From Amphritea pacifica (lineage in GTDB: Bacteria > Pseudomonadota > Gammaproteobacteria > Pseudomonadales > Balneatricaceae): a stretch of 64,000 nucleotides of DNA. A program made the position numbers and the translations under genes. The notes under the pieces were generated by a model. It was not told the origin of the DNA, searched no databases, and saw only the letters and a program-made list of their open reading frames with translations. The stretch lies in NCBI RefSeq assembly GCF_016924145.1, contig NZ_JAFFZO010000019.1, forward strand, positions 35,533 to 99,532, read 5' to 3'. Positions 43,922 through 53,707 of this stretch are shown here, piece after piece (the stretch's first letter is position 1; each line of letters begins with the position of its first letter).

Positions 43922-45391
43922 TCAGGTCACACTAATCAGTTCTACGGTTCCATCATCATTAACTTCTGCCATATGGCCTTTAGGCTCTTCCAGGAACAGC
44001 AGCGTGACAAAGCCCAGCACGGCGGTGGCGGCGATGACTGTAAAGAATGTCTGGTAGCTTACCATAGACAAGACTGTCAGATAGAACACCGCGCCGACAT
44101 TGCCATAGGCGCCGGTCATGCCTGCCACCTGGCCGGTCAGACGACGCTTAATCAGAGGGACGACGGCAAAAACGGCGCCTTCACCCGCCTGCACGAAGAA
44201 GGAGCACGCCATCGCTGTGATCACTGCGATGATCAGAGGCCAGCTGTTATCGATCATCGCCATCAGTGCATAACCCACCGCCAGACCCGCAGTAAGAATC
44301 AGCAGGGTCTTTTTGCGGCCGAAACGATCACTGATCCAGCCGCCTCCGGGGCGGGACATCAGGTTCATAAAGGCGTAAGCCGAGGCCAGTAGCCCCGCAA
44401 CCACCATATTCAGTTCAAACACATCTGCAAAGAGCAGTGGCAGCATCGACACTACCGCCAGTTCTGAACCAAAGGTGGCGAAGTAGAGGATGTTCAGTAC
44501 CGCTACCTGCTTAAACTTGTATTGTTCAATCTCTGGCACCGGTTTTATAAACACTTCCCGGTTAACGTTGTAGGCGCTGTAGCAGTCATAGATGAATATA
44601 GCGATCAGCGACAGGTTGATAATCAGTGCGGCGGTTGCACTGATAACACTGACACCCGCCGGGGACAGCTTCCAGGTCAGCAGCGCCAGCGCGGCATACA
44701 TCGGAATCTTCATAATCAGCAGAAACAGGAAATCCCCTTTGCTGGTGACCTCCAGCCCGCCAATTTTTTTCGGTTTGAAATAGGTTGAGCCTTTCGGTGT
44801 ATCGCTGACGTTGGCGTACCAGATGAAGCTGAATACCAGACTGATGAGACCGGTCAGACCGACCGCATAGCGCCAGCCATCGTCACCGCCAAACAGCAGG
44901 GCGAGGGTTGGCAGGCTCATGGCCGCGGCGGCTGAACCAAAATTACCCCAGCCGCCATAAATACCCTCGGCGGTGCCCAGTTCATTGGCTGGAAACCACT
45001 CACTGACCATGCGGATACCGATGACAAAACCAGCCCCGACAAACCCCAGCAGAAAACGGGAGATAGCCGCTTCGGCGAAATTATCCGCCAGGGCAAACAT
45101 AAAGCAGGGGATGCTGGAGATCAGCAGCAGTGCGGCGTAGGTGAGTCGTGGGCCGTATTTATCGGTCAGCATACCGATAATAATGCGGGCCGGAATGGTC
45201 AGGGCGACGTTAAGAATCAGTAGTGTTTTGATCTCAGCTTTGCTCAGGCCCAGCGATTCAGCAATCGCACCCAACAAGGGGGCATGGTTGAACCAGACAA
45301 AAAAAGTGATGAAGAATGCGATCCAGCTGAAATGCAGGATCTTCATCTTCCCGCTAAGCGAGAAAAGATTAAATTTGGTGGCTTCATTCAT
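43922..45391 (-). CDS. nitrate/nitrite MFS transporter (NarK/NasA-type)
   Basis: A 489-residue major facilitator with about 12 membrane segments, of the NNP nitrate family. The two Gly-rich nitrate signatures are GIYGGWGNFGSAAAAMSLP near residue 143 and GMTGAYGNVGAVFYL near 424. It imports nitrate (or nitrite) for assimilation. It has its own leader hairpin and is followed by the PP2C-kinase gene. It may serve high-nitrate conditions, with the ABC system next door for scarcity (inference). Confidence 0.92.
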   Translation of the reverse strand: MNEATKFNLFSLSGKMKILHFSWIAFFITFFVWFNHAPLLGAIAESLGLSKAEIKTLLILNVALTIPARIIIGMLTDKYGPRLTYAALLLISSIPCFMFALADNFAEAAISRFLLGFVGAGFVIGIRMVSEWFPANELGTAEGIYGGWGNFGSAAAAMSLPTLALLFGGDDGWRYAVGLTGLISLVFSFIWYANVSDTPKGSTYFKPKKIGGLEVTSKGDFLFLLIMKIPMYAALALLTWKLSPAGVSVISATAALIINLSLIAIFIYDCYSAYNVNREVFIKPVPEIEQYKFKQVAVLNILYFATFGSELAVVSMLPLLFADVFELNMVVAGLLASAYAFMNLMSRPGGGWISDRFGRKKTLLILTAGLAVGYALMAMIDNSWPLIIAVITAMACSFFVQAGEGAVFAVVPLIKRRLTGQVAGMTGAYGNVGAVFYLTVLSMVSYQTFFTVIAATAVLGFVTLLFLEEPKGHMAEVNDDGTVELISVT

Positions 45392-45427
45392 GCGTAGTGC
45401 CTTTGCTTATTGTTAATAATCCGGAAC

Positions 45428-45476
45428 AAAAAAAAACGCCCGGAAACCTTCCATACATTGATGGAGTTTCCGAGCG
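45428..45476 (-). promoter_or_regulatory. leader terminator/attenuator before the nitrate transporter gene
   Basis: On the minus strand a long stem (CGCTCGGAAAC...CCAT with ATGG...GTTTCCGGGCG) closes a six-base loop CAATGT and is followed directly by nine T. It lies about 37 bp before the start codon. It has the same design as the leaders at 41851 and 49065: hairpin then T9. Confidence 0.78.
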
Positions 45477-45523
45477 CCATTGCTCAAATAAGTGCGCCGA
45501 ACAGATTAATTGCCTCTTTTCGG

Positions 45524-45539
45524 TGCACTTAATTAACCC
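45524..45539 (-). promoter_or_regulatory. possible sigma-54 promoter of the nitrate transporter gene
   Basis: On the minus strand GGGTTAATTAAGTGCA has GG and GC at the right distance and a partial -12 element, but the -24 element is poor. Support comes mainly from the parallel with the other two nitrate leaders. Confidence 0.42.
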
Positions 45540-45624
45540 TGTTAATCTCTGGTGCTTCCCGCTAAAAGATAGATTGCGCGCTAACTGTCTGTTTCTATGT
45601 AACTATTCTTGTTACGCCAGATTG

Positions 45625-46533
45625 TCAGGCGGCTTCCTCGCTGTTCTGTTCTGCGCTTGATTGTTCAGTATCATGCAGGTTTTGTGCCTGTTTATCGCTT
45701 TCAGTCTTTTTTTCAGATAACGCGGAGACCTTTACCTCTTCACCGGGTTGGCGCTGCTTTTCATAGAGGAAGCTCAAAACTGCGGCACGATAGTGGTTAT
45801 ATTGCGCATCATCCGCCAGCTCCAGTCGATGGCGGGGGCGCTCGAGATTGACCTCAAGTATCTCTCCCACCGTGGCCGCCGGGCCATTGGTCATCATTAC
45901 GATGCGATCAGAGAGCAGCACCGCCTCGTCAACATCGTGAGTGATCATAATCACGGTGTTATTCAGATCCGCCTGAATCTCCATCAGTGAGTCCTGCAGG
46001 TGCGCACGGGTGAGTGCGTCCAGTGCGCCAAAGGGTTCATCCATCAGCATCACCGTGGGTTCCATCGCCAGTGCCCGGGCGATGCCAACCCGCTGCTTCA
46101 TGCCGCCAGAGATCTCATCCGGGCGCTTATGCATCGCATGATCCATATGCACCAGCTGCAGGTTGTGTTCGATCCACTCCTTCATCTCGGCTTTAGATTT
46201 GCTGTTTTTAAAGACCTGCTTTACCGCCAGCTCGACATTCTCATAGGCGGTCAGCCAGGGCAGCAGCGAGTGGTTCTGAAACACCACCGCCCGTTCCGGG
46301 CCGGGTTCGTTAACCTCTTTGCCATCCAGTAGTACGCCGCCTTTAGTGGCCTGATAGAGGCCGGCCACGATATTCAGCACGGTGGACTTACCGCAACCAG
46401 AGTGACCGATCAGCGAGACAAATTCGCCCCGCTCGATCTTCAGATTGACATTACTCAGGGCTTTGAAGGGGCCGCTGGGCGTCGGAAAATCGATATCGAC
46501 GCCGGTAAGCTCCAGATGTGTTTTTGCAGTCAT
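45625..46533 (-). CDS. nrtD: nitrate ABC transporter ATP-binding protein
   Basis: A 302-residue ABC ATPase. Walker A GHSGCGKST near residue 43, signature EISGGMKQRVGIARAL and Walker B VMLMDEPFGALD are intact. The C-terminal 40 residues are an unusual polar tail rich in Glu/Lys/Ser. It has the NrtD form without the extra NrtA-like domain of cyanobacterial NrtC. Last gene of nrtABD. Confidence 0.92.
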   Translation of the reverse strand: MTAKTHLELTGVDIDFPTPSGPFKALSNVNLKIERGEFVSLIGHSGCGKSTVLNIVAGLYQATKGGVLLDGKEVNEPGPERAVVFQNHSLLPWLTAYENVELAVKQVFKNSKSKAEMKEWIEHNLQLVHMDHAMHKRPDEISGGMKQRVGIARALAMEPTVMLMDEPFGALDALTRAHLQDSLMEIQADLNNTVIMITHDVDEAVLLSDRIVMMTNGPAATVGEILEVNLERPRHRLELADDAQYNHYRAAVLSFLYEKQRQPGEEVKVSALSEKKTESDKQAQNLHDTEQSSAEQNSEEAA

Positions 46534-46551
46534 GATCTTTCTCCTTACCGG

Positions 46552-47535
46552 TTAACGCAGTTCCTGAGTCTTATCCCAGGAAACCTTCTTCTGTAGCATC
46601 AGCATGATCCGGTCGAGCATAAAACCGATCAGGCCGATCACAATCACCGCCACCATAATCCGTCCCAGTGAATTGGAACTGCCGTTCTGAAACTCATCCC
46701 AGACAAACTTACCCAGCCCGGGGTTTTGCGCCAGCATCTCGGCGGCAATCAGCACCATCCAGGCGATCCCCAGTGACAGCCGTAAACCGGTGAAAATCAT
46801 CGGAATCGCTGAGGGGATAACAATCTTGATGACGTGAGTCAGCCAGGACAGCCGCAGCACCTTGCTGACATTGTTGAGATCGGCACTGATGGAGGAGACT
46901 CCCACCGCCGTATTCAGCAGGGTGGGCCACAGGCAGCAGAGCGACACGGTGATCAGTGAGGTGACAAAAGACTTCGCAAACATCGGATCATCGCTGACAT
47001 ACAATGCGCTGACCACCATAGTGACCAGCGGTAGCCAGGCCAGCGGAGAGACCGGTTTAAACAGCTGAATCACAGGGTTGAAGGCGCTGTAGAGGGTTTT
47101 ATTCAGGCCAATCACGATGCCTGCCGGGATGGCGATCAGCGATGCGGCAAAAAAACCGGCCAGTACGGTGACCAGGCTGGTGCCGATCTGATCGATAAAG
47201 GTCGCTTTGCCGGTATAGGCGCGGAACTTGATCTCAGCGTCGGGATTTTTCGCCAGTTTCTTAGCATTGCGGTCATCCTGGCGCTGATAAAAAGCGGCTT
47301 CTTTCTGGCGCTCCCGGTTATGTTCAGCGAGCAGGTTTTTACTCTGCTCGTACACCTGCGCGGGGCCAGGAAACTCCCCCAGTGAGGTGTGGATATTGCG
47401 GGCGCCGATATTCCAGATAAACAGGAAGATCAGAATACCGGTCATCGGTACCACCAGTGCTTTAATCAGCGCTGCCAGGTTGAGCTTTTCCACTAAGCCG
47501 AACGGCTTTAACAGTTTCAGTGCCATGCTACTCAT
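46552..47535 (-). CDS. nrtB: nitrate ABC transporter permease
   Basis: A 327-residue inner-membrane permease with about six membrane segments and the EAA-loop typical of the NrtB/SsuC group (GISSISADLNNVSKVLRLSW). A polar stretch of about 50 residues between the first two membrane segments (EQSKNLLAEHNRERQKEAAF) is a feature of this subfamily. It lies between nrtA and nrtD. Confidence 0.93.
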   Translation of the reverse strand: MSSMALKLLKPFGLVEKLNLAALIKALVVPMTGILIFLFIWNIGARNIHTSLGEFPGPAQVYEQSKNLLAEHNRERQKEAAFYQRQDDRNAKKLAKNPDAEIKFRAYTGKATFIDQIGTSLVTVLAGFFAASLIAIPAGIVIGLNKTLYSAFNPVIQLFKPVSPLAWLPLVTMVVSALYVSDDPMFAKSFVTSLITVSLCCLWPTLLNTAVGVSSISADLNNVSKVLRLSWLTHVIKIVIPSAIPMIFTGLRLSLGIAWMVLIAAEMLAQNPGLGKFVWDEFQNGSSNSLGRIMVAVIVIGLIGFMLDRIMLMLQKKVSWDKTQELR

Positions 47536-47623
47536 AATCAGTCTCCATCGGGTCGCCCGGGGCGACCCTTTGGTTTTCTTTCCGGGGGTTTCCTGAAGGC
47601 TTATTCACAAGCGCTTTAATCAG

Positions 47624-49033
47624 TTAAATTTTGCTGTCGGGTTTCAGGCCGATCTTAAACTTCGTCAGATACTCGTTAGGCTTATGGCCGTCATAGGTGA
47701 TGCCATCAATAAACTGAGTCTGAGGGGCCTTAAAGCCGGTTTCAGTGGCAAAATCCGGGAACTCACTGGCATTCAGCTTACCCTCTGCAATCAGCTCTTT
47801 TGCTGCAATGGCATAGATATCGGGGCGGTACACCTTCTTCGCGGTTTCCATAAACCACTCATCGGATTTAGGCTCAGCAATCTGACCCCAGCGACGCATC
47901 TGTGTCAGGTACCAGATCGCATCGGAGTAGTAAGGGTAGGTCGCATTGTGACGGAAGAAGACGTTAAAATCGGGTACCTCGCGTTTATCACCCTTCTCAT
48001 ATTCAAAGGTGCCGGTCATCGAGTTGGCAATCACATCGTAATCGGCCCCCACATATTCCGGACGGGAGAGAATATCCACCGCTTCCGGGCGGTTGCCGTT
48101 GTTATTGTCATCCAGCCATTTTGCTGCGCGGATCATCGCTTTAACGACCCGGATATGGGTGTTGGGGTACTGATCCGCCCAGGCTTTGGACACGCCAAAC
48201 ACTTTCTCGGGGTTGTCTTTCCAGATCTCATAATCGGTCACGACCGGAACACCGATACCCTTAAATACCGCTTGCTGATTCCAGGGCTCGCCAACACAGT
48301 AGCCATAGATAGTGCCGGCTTCCATGGTGGATGGCATCTGTGGCGGTGGTGTGACGGAGAGCAGGGCATCCGCATCGATCTGTCCGGCAGTGTCGCCTTT
48401 CTGAGGGGCGTAATAGCCAGGGTGGATGCCTCCGGCGGCCAGCCAGTAGCGCAGTTCATAGTTGTGTGTCGAAACAGGAAACACCATGCCCATCTTAAAG
48501 GGCTTACCCTCGGCTTTGTAGGCATCAACAACAGGCTTCAGTGCATCGGCTTTAATCGGGTGCAGCGGTTTGCCGTCGGCCCCTTTTTCCACATAGGGCT
48601 TCATCTGTTCCCAGATATCGTTGGAAACGGTGATCGCGTTGCCGTTCAGGTCCATACTGAAGGCGGTAATGATGTGCGCCTGTGTACCAAAACCGATGGT
48701 TGCCCCCAGTGGCTGACCCGCCAGCATGTGCGCGCCATCCAACTGACCATCAATTACCCGGTCCAGCAGCACCTTCCAGTTTGCCTGGGCTTCCAGTTGT
48801 ACGTAGAGACCTTCATCTTCGAAGTAGCCTTTTTCATAGGCCACCGCGAGCGGTGCCATATCGGTCAGCTTGATAAAGCCGAACTTCAGCTCCTCTTTTT
48901 CCGGTTCGCCCACGCTGGCCTGAGCCGCGTTCAGTGTCAGCAGGCTGCTGACGGCAACCGCGCCGAAGGTTTTTACCGCGTTTTTCAGTAGCGTTCGGCG
49001 GCCTGTCATTTTAGAAAGCAGAGTGTGAGTCAT
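47624..49033 (-). CDS. nrtA: nitrate ABC transporter substrate-binding protein
   Basis: A 469-residue periplasmic binding protein of the NrtA/CmpA family. A twin-arginine signal is present ([20 protein letters not shown], cut probably after NAAQA), so it is exported folded. [20 protein letters not shown] and [20 protein letters not shown] are family signatures. The ATG at 49033 follows AGGAG; an upstream in-frame ATG overlaps the leader U-run and is not used. The export signal separates it from the cytosolic sensor NasS. Confidence 0.93.
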   Translation of the reverse strand: MTHTLLSKMTGRRTLLKNAVKTFGAVAVSSLLTLNAAQASVGEPEKEELKFGFIKLTDMAPLAVAYEKGYFEDEGLYVQLEAQANWKVLLDRVIDGQLDGAHMLAGQPLGATIGFGTQAHIITAFSMDLNGNAITVSNDIWEQMKPYVEKGADGKPLHPIKADALKPVVDAYKAEGKPFKMGMVFPVSTHNYELRYWLAAGGIHPGYYAPQKGDTAGQIDADALLSVTPPPQMPSTMEAGTIYGYCVGEPWNQQAVFKGIGVPVVTDYEIWKDNPEKVFGVSKAWADQYPNTHIRVVKAMIRAAKWLDDNNNGNRPEAVDILSRPEYVGADYDVIANSMTGTFEYEKGDKREVPDFNVFFRHNATYPYYSDAIWYLTQMRRWGQIAEPKSDEWFMETAKKVYRPDIYAIAAKELIAEGKLNASEFPDFATETGFKAPQTQFIDGITYDGHKPNEYLTKFKIGLKPDSKI

Positions 49034-49064
49034 GTTGTGTGGCTCCTGAATGTGCAAAAAAAGC

Positions 49065-49113
49065 AAAAAAAAACGCCTGCCCCACCGATAAAACTATCGG
49101 TAGGAGCAGACGT
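49065..49113 (-). promoter_or_regulatory. leader terminator/attenuator before nrtABD
   Basis: On the minus strand ACGTCTGC-TCC-ACCGAT pairs with ATCGGT-GG-GCAGGCGT around the loop AGTTTT and is followed by nine T, then GC and eight T. It sits 32 bp before the nrtA start. A smaller upstream hairpin (GAAATC/GATTTC at 49129-49151) could be part of an alternative structure. Confidence 0.8.
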
Positions 49114-49178
49114 CGTTGTCAGGTGTGAAATCAGGGGATACCCGATTTCTGAAATATTGTACTTGTTACCCCTTACAA

Positions 49179-49194
49179 AGCAGACCGCATGCCA
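49179..49194 (-). promoter_or_regulatory. sigma-54 promoter of nrtABD
   Basis: On the minus strand TGGCATGCGGTCTGCT matches TGGCAC-N5-TTGCT at all but two positions, with correct GG/GC spacing. The predicted start of transcription leaves a leader of about 135 nt holding both hairpins. The remaining DNA up to gltX (49195-49468) shows nothing further. Confidence 0.8.
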
Positions 49195-49468
49195 GAATGT
49201 TAATAGTTCTTATTAAACAAATAGTTATATGTTTTATGCTTGGATGCAGAGAGTTGAGTATTGATAAAGCGCACTTTAATTGTGCTGTTTTTTGTTTCTG
49301 ATGGCCGTTCTGCGCTCAGATTGAGCAAAACATATGCACGGCATTGTTGGCGCTTTGAAACACTCACACTCCCGGGTGAATACGGTAGGCGCATAACTGT
49401 CGAGCAGGTATAATGCGCAGCAATTCCGTTGTAACTTCCTTTTAATCAGTCTGGATGCATATTTTCTG

Positions 49469-50962
49469 ATGACCGTACGTACCCGTATCGCACCGTCTCC
49501 AACCGGTGATCCGCACGTAGGCACCGCCTACATCGCCCTGTTCAATATGGCTTTCGCCCGTCAGCATGGTGGCGAATTTATTCTGCGTATTGAAGATACC
49601 GATCAGACCCGCAGCACCGCAGAATCAGAACAGATGATTCTGGATTCATTGCGCTGGCTGGGGCTGGAGTGGGCGGAAGGCCCGGATAAGCCGGGTCCTC
49701 ATGGCCCTTACCGGCAGAGTGAGCGGGGCGAGATCTATGCTAAATACACCCAGATCCTGCTGGATAACGGCAGTGCGTTTAAATGCTATCGCACCGCAGA
49801 AGAGCTGGATCAGTTGCGCAATCAGCGTCGCGAACAGGGCCTGCAAAGCGCCCTGAAAGAGAGCGATCTGGCACTGCCTGCAGAGGAAGTGGCAAAGCGT
49901 GAAGCGGCGGGCGAACCCTATGTGGTACGTATGAAGGTGCCTGAAGAGGGCGTCTGCGTTTTTGATGATATGCTGCGCGGATCTATCGAAGTGGACTGGG
50001 CGCAGGTTGACTGTCAGATTCTGATGAAATCCGACGGTATGCCGACTTACCACCTGGCGAACGTAGTGGATGATCACCTGATGGAGATTACCCACGTACT
50101 GCGTGGTGAAGAGTGGATCAACTCTGCTCCTAAGCATCAGTTGCTTTATAGCTACTTCGGCTGGGAGATGCCAAAACTGTGTCATATGCCACTGCTGCGT
50201 AACCCGGATAAGTCCAAACTATCCAAGCGTAAAAACCCGACCAGCATCATCTACTATCAGCGCATGGGCTACATGGCGGAAGCGCTGATCAACTATCTGG
50301 CGCGCATGGGCTGGTCGATGCCGGACGAGCGTGAGAAGTTCTCAATTGAAGAGATGATTGAAAACTTCGATATTAACCGTGTCTCCCTGGGTGGCCCGAT
50401 CTTCGATCAGGAAAAACTCAGCTGGCTGAACGGTCTGTGGATCCGCGAAGAGCTGACCGATGAGCAGTTCGCCGCGGCGTTCCAGCAGTGGGCGCTGAAT
50501 CCTGAATACCTGATGCAGATTATTCCACTGATCAAGCAGCGGGTGGAGAAGTTTTCCGATGTGGCACCGGTGGCGGGCTTCCTGCTGTCCGGAATGTTGC
50601 CGATCACTGAAGAGAGCTTCACCCACAAGAGCCTGCAGAAAGATGATATCCGCCGCATTCTGCAGTTCGCCTCCTGGATGCTGGACAGCGAACAGAACTG
50701 GAATAAAGATCACCTGTTTGCCCAGTGCAAAGCGCTGGGTGATGCGATGGGCTATAAAGTGCGTGACTTCCTGTTCCCGCTGTTTGTTGCTATCGCTGGC
50801 ACCAGTGCCAGTGTCTCGGTAGTGGATTCCATGCAGATCCTTGGCCCGGACATGAGCCGCGCCCGGGTGCGTCATGCCCTGGACATCGTCGGTGGCCCGT
50901 CGAAGAAAGAGACCAAAACCTGGGAAAAAGAGTATCGCGCACTGGCTGAAACCCTGGCCTGA
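49469..50962 (+). CDS. gltX: glutamyl-tRNA synthetase
   Basis: A 497-residue class I aminoacyl-tRNA synthetase charging tRNA-Glu. The HIGH-type motif is in [14 protein letters not shown] at residues 7-20 and the KMSKS-type motif is KLSKRKN near 250. The C-terminal helical anticodon-binding domain is complete ([14 protein letters not shown]). A strong terminator follows. Confidence 0.96.
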   Translation: MTVRTRIAPSPTGDPHVGTAYIALFNMAFARQHGGEFILRIEDTDQTRSTAESEQMILDSLRWLGLEWAEGPDKPGPHGPYRQSERGEIYAKYTQILLDNGSAFKCYRTAEELDQLRNQRREQGLQSALKESDLALPAEEVAKREAAGEPYVVRMKVPEEGVCVFDDMLRGSIEVDWAQVDCQILMKSDGMPTYHLANVVDDHLMEITHVLRGEEWINSAPKHQLLYSYFGWEMPKLCHMPLLRNPDKSKLSKRKNPTSIIYYQRMGYMAEALINYLARMGWSMPDEREKFSIEEMIENFDINRVSLGGPIFDQEKLSWLNGLWIREELTDEQFAAAFQQWALNPEYLMQIIPLIKQRVEKFSDVAPVAGFLLSGMLPITEESFTHKSLQKDDIRRILQFASWMLDSEQNWNKDHLFAQCKALGDAMGYKVRDFLFPLFVAIAGTSASVSVVDSMQILGPDMSRARVRHALDIVGGPSKKETKTWEKEYRALAETLA

Positions 50963-50981
50963 CCGCTTTCTGATAAATATT

Positions 50982-51006
50982 AAAAGCCCTGCACTGCAGG
51001 GCTTTT
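50982..51006 (+). terminator. terminator of gltX
   Basis: AAAAGCCCTGCA and TGCAGGGCTTTT form a near-perfect 12-bp stem around a single C, ending in TTTT. It begins 20 bp after the gltX stop. Confidence 0.88.
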
Positions 51007-51029
51007 GTCGTTCAATGACTCAGCCGAAT

Positions 51030-52095
51030 GTAGGAGCCCCGTCCCGGGGCGATTAAATATTTACAGCACAGAGAACACCGAGGGCACAGAGAAAGATTCG
51101 ATGAGTGTAGGAGCCCCGTCCCGGGGCGATTAAATATTTACACCACAGAGAACACCGAGGGCACAGAGAAAGATCAGATGTGTGTATGAGCCCCGTCCCA
51201 GGGCGATTAAATATTTACCTCAGAGATCACCGAGGGCACAGAGAAAGATCTGATGAGTGTAGGATCCCAGTCCCGGGGCGATTAAATATTTACACCACAG
51301 AGACCACCGAGGGCACAGAGAAAGATCTGATGAGTGTAGGAACCCCGTCCCGGGGCGATTAAATATTTACACCTCAGAGAACACCGAGGGCACAGAGAAA
51401 GATTCGATGAATGTAGGAGCCCCGTCCCGGGGCGATTAAATATTTACACCACAGAGACCACCGAGGGCACAGAGAAAGATTCGATGAGTGTAGGAGCCCC
51501 GTCCCGGGGCGATTAAATATTTACACCACAGAGACCACCGAGGACACAGAGAAAGATTCGATGAGTGTAGGAGCCCCGTCCCGGGGCGATTAAATATTTA
51601 CACCACAGAGAACACCGAGGGCACAGAGAAAGATCTGATGAATGTAGGAGCCCCGTCCCGGGCCGATTAAATATTTACACCACAGAGAACACCGAGGACA
51701 CAGAGAAAGATTCGACGAGTGTAGGAGCCCCGTCCCGGGGCGATTAAATATTTACACCACAGAGAACACCGAGGACACAGAGAAAGATTCGATGAGTGTA
51801 GGAGCCCCGTCCCGGGGCGATTAAATATTTACACCACAGAGACCACCGAGGGCACAGAGAAAGATTCGATGAGTGTAGGAGCCCCGTTCCGGGGCGATTA
51901 AATATTTACACCTCAGAGACCACCGCGGGCACGGAGAAAGATTCGATGAGTGTAGGAGCCCCGTCCCGGGGCGATTAAATATTTACACCTCAGAGACCAC
52001 CGAGGGCACAGAGAAAGATTCGATGAGTGTAGGAGCCCCGTCCCGGGGCGATTAAATATTTACACCACAGAGGCAACAGAGGACACAGAGAAAGA
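51030..52095. repeat. tandem array of 14 units, 77 bp each
   Basis: Units start with GTAGGAGCCCCGTCCCGGGG at 51030, 51107, 51184, 51259, 51336, 51413, 51490, 51567, 51644, 51721, 51798, 51875, 51952 and 52029. The period is 77 bp, with a single 75-bp step. Each unit holds a short hairpin (GCCCCG/CGGGGC), the AT-rich box GATTAAATATTTACACC and a purine-rich part CACAGAGAAAGAT. Copies differ by scattered point changes, more so in units 3-5. No coding potential is credible. The 'cacagag' part resembles the array at 25831. Confidence 0.96.
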
Positions 52096-52311
52096 TAAAA
52101 TGTGATAAAGCTCTGTGGGAGAGGGCATGCTAAAGGGGCTCCTACAAAAGAGGATGCCGGACTGTGCTCTTTCGGCCCCCAGACCTCGCCCCCCTGTCGT
52201 ATTATCGACTTCATCAGGGCCCGCGAGTTGCTAATTGACTGAGAAAGAACCGCTAAAATAACCGTTTAAAAATCAACACTGTTTGACGACAAAAATAGTC
52301 AACTTCATTGC

Positions 52312-52340
52312 TTGACAGACAACGGGGTCGCCATTAATAT
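52312..52340 (+). promoter_or_regulatory. sigma-70 promoter of tRNA-Ala
   Basis: TTGACA at 52312-52317 and TAATAT at 52335-52340 are separated by 17 bp. The tRNA begins 18 bp after the -10 box, as expected for a stable-RNA promoter. Confidence 0.88.
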
Positions 52341-52357
52341 AGCCGCCACTTGGTTTT

Positions 52358-52433
52358 GGGGCCTTAGCTCAGCTGGGAGAGCGGTTCGCTGGCAGCGAAC
52401 AGGTCAGCGGTTCGATCCCGCTAGGCTCCACCA
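52358..52433 (+). tRNA. tRNA-Ala (anticodon GGC)
   Basis: A 76-nt cloverleaf: acceptor GGGGCCT pairs with AGGCTCC, the D-arm has AGCTCAGCTGGGAGAGC, the anticodon stem GTTCG/CGAAC holds the loop CTGGCAG with anticodon GGC, and the T-arm is AGCGGTTCGATCCCGCT. The CCA end is encoded. It reads Ala codon GCC. Confidence 0.97.
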
Positions 52434-52479
52434 ATTCCTTCCTCTTCACTTATCTCTTCAAGAAGAGAAGAACCATCAG

Positions 52480-52502
52480 ACCAGCACTTTGCTGGTTTTT
52501 TT
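52480..52502 (+). terminator. terminator of tRNA-Ala
   Basis: ACCAGCA and TGCTGGT form a 7-bp stem with a three-base loop and run into seven T. It is 46 bp after the tRNA end. Confidence 0.85.
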
Positions 52503-52561
52503 GTGCCTGAAATTTCTGAACGGGCTAAAGTGCTTTTATATTGAAGATAAGCTGCCATTTT

Positions 52562-53168
52562 TTAAATGGCTTTAAGTTGCTGAATCATATCTTCAATGAT
52601 GCCGAAACGTATCTGCCTCAACAGGTGAAGTTTGCCTTGTCGGTCAGGACCTTCGATATTCTGCTGTGACAGCTCTTCGATCAGTGACTCCGCCTGTCTT
52701 GTTATATTTTCGGTCATCGTTTTGAGCGTTCGTTCCACATAACGGGCGATAGTTTGAGAGATGCTGCGACGGACTGGATATCAGTGAGGGTTACCTCTTT
52801 AAGCTTCCGTGCTTTGCCTATGGGCCATACCAGCTTTTCTTCGCCCACTGGTTGTCCGCTGCATAGATAGCCGTGCTAATCAGATCATAATGAGGGGTTA
52901 GATTGAACTCCTGGTTTGCTGCGAAAAATGACAGGTTTTTGAGGTGATCATCGGTATTGCCAACCAGTAGATTGAAGACTAACCATTGAAACAGACGCTG
53001 ACGAGTGACGGCTTTTGAACGACTGAACCCGATCAACCGCTCCAGTGATTCGGGTTTACATTCTGAGTATTTGTAAATTTTATCGAGGGTCAAGAGTTGG
53101 CAGAAATCCAGGGACGGTTTTAACCGGATATCGCCTTTCAGGTTTGCAGAGTGGATTGATAACGTGAC
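52562..53168 (-). pseudogene. decayed hipA-like kinase gene
   Basis: The minus strand retains the C-terminal part of a HipA-type Ser/Thr kinase in three pieces. Piece one (53168-52818) includes NLLVGNTDDHLKNLSFF, with the catalytic Asn/Asp region, and HYDLISTAIYAADN. After a frameshift the next piece reads PIGKARKLKEVTLTDIQSVA. After a second shift the end reads ENITRQAESLIEELSQ and stops at 52562. The N-terminal half and any hipB are missing. It is a toxin-antitoxin relic beside the tRNA gene. Confidence 0.8.
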
Positions 53169-53342
53169 TTAGATAACGATGCTGCCAACGAGTTTCTCCT
53201 ACCTCTCCTGCCGGATAATTCAACGCTGCTGATAGACTATGAGATAGAGTACATGTTATAGATAATTTCAGAATGCCACGGATGTATAGCAGGGCCTGTT
53301 AAATGCGACAGGCATAAACAGGCATAATGTGTAGAAGGATTT

Positions 53343-53678
53343 ATGGTTGAAATTATTCCTGTCCTCAAAAAACAGACGTTCAGCCGGATGGCCTCCGGCG
53401 AGAATCGTTTTGTCTCACGTTCCAATGATTTATTAGAAGACGATTGTCTTTCCCAGCCCGGCCTTTCGGTGAATAAGGTGCGGCGTTGTCACGGTTTTAT
53501 AAAGCTTCAACCCAGTCAGTGGGGGTTTGTTTTTAGACGGCGAAGACTGAAAACTGGCCACCCGGAAAGACCGTATCCCGGAGCTGTCCGTATGCCCAGT
53601 GGGGATGATAACGGTACAGCACTTCTGTCTTCTCCAGCAGTGTTGAGTCGCACGTTGTGGAATTTTCAGGTTAGCTAA
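53343..53678 (+). CDS. doubtful small ORF before cas1
   Basis: An open frame of 111 codons with AAGGA five bases before the ATG. The protein is basic (FVFRRRRLKTGHPERP) and resembles nothing I know. A minus-strand frame of similar length overlaps it, so coding sense is uncertain. It ends 29 bp before cas1 and could be an upstream cas-linked gene, but it may also be chance. Confidence 0.25.
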   Translation: MVEIIPVLKKQTFSRMASGENRFVSRSNDLLEDDCLSQPGLSVNKVRRCHGFIKLQPSQWGFVFRRRRLKTGHPERPYPGAVRMPSGDDNGTALLSSPAVLSRTLWNFQVS

Positions 53679-53707
53679 ACACATATAGATATAGGATTTC
53701 AGGGACG

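Noticed and set aside
47624-49033. Reading nrtA as the cytosolic nitrate sensor NasS
   Set aside because: A twin-arginine export signal is present and the gene is followed by permease and ATPase genes.
51990-52214. Open frames inside and beside the 77-bp array
   Set aside because: They follow the repeat unit, have no ribosome sites and change with the unit sequence.
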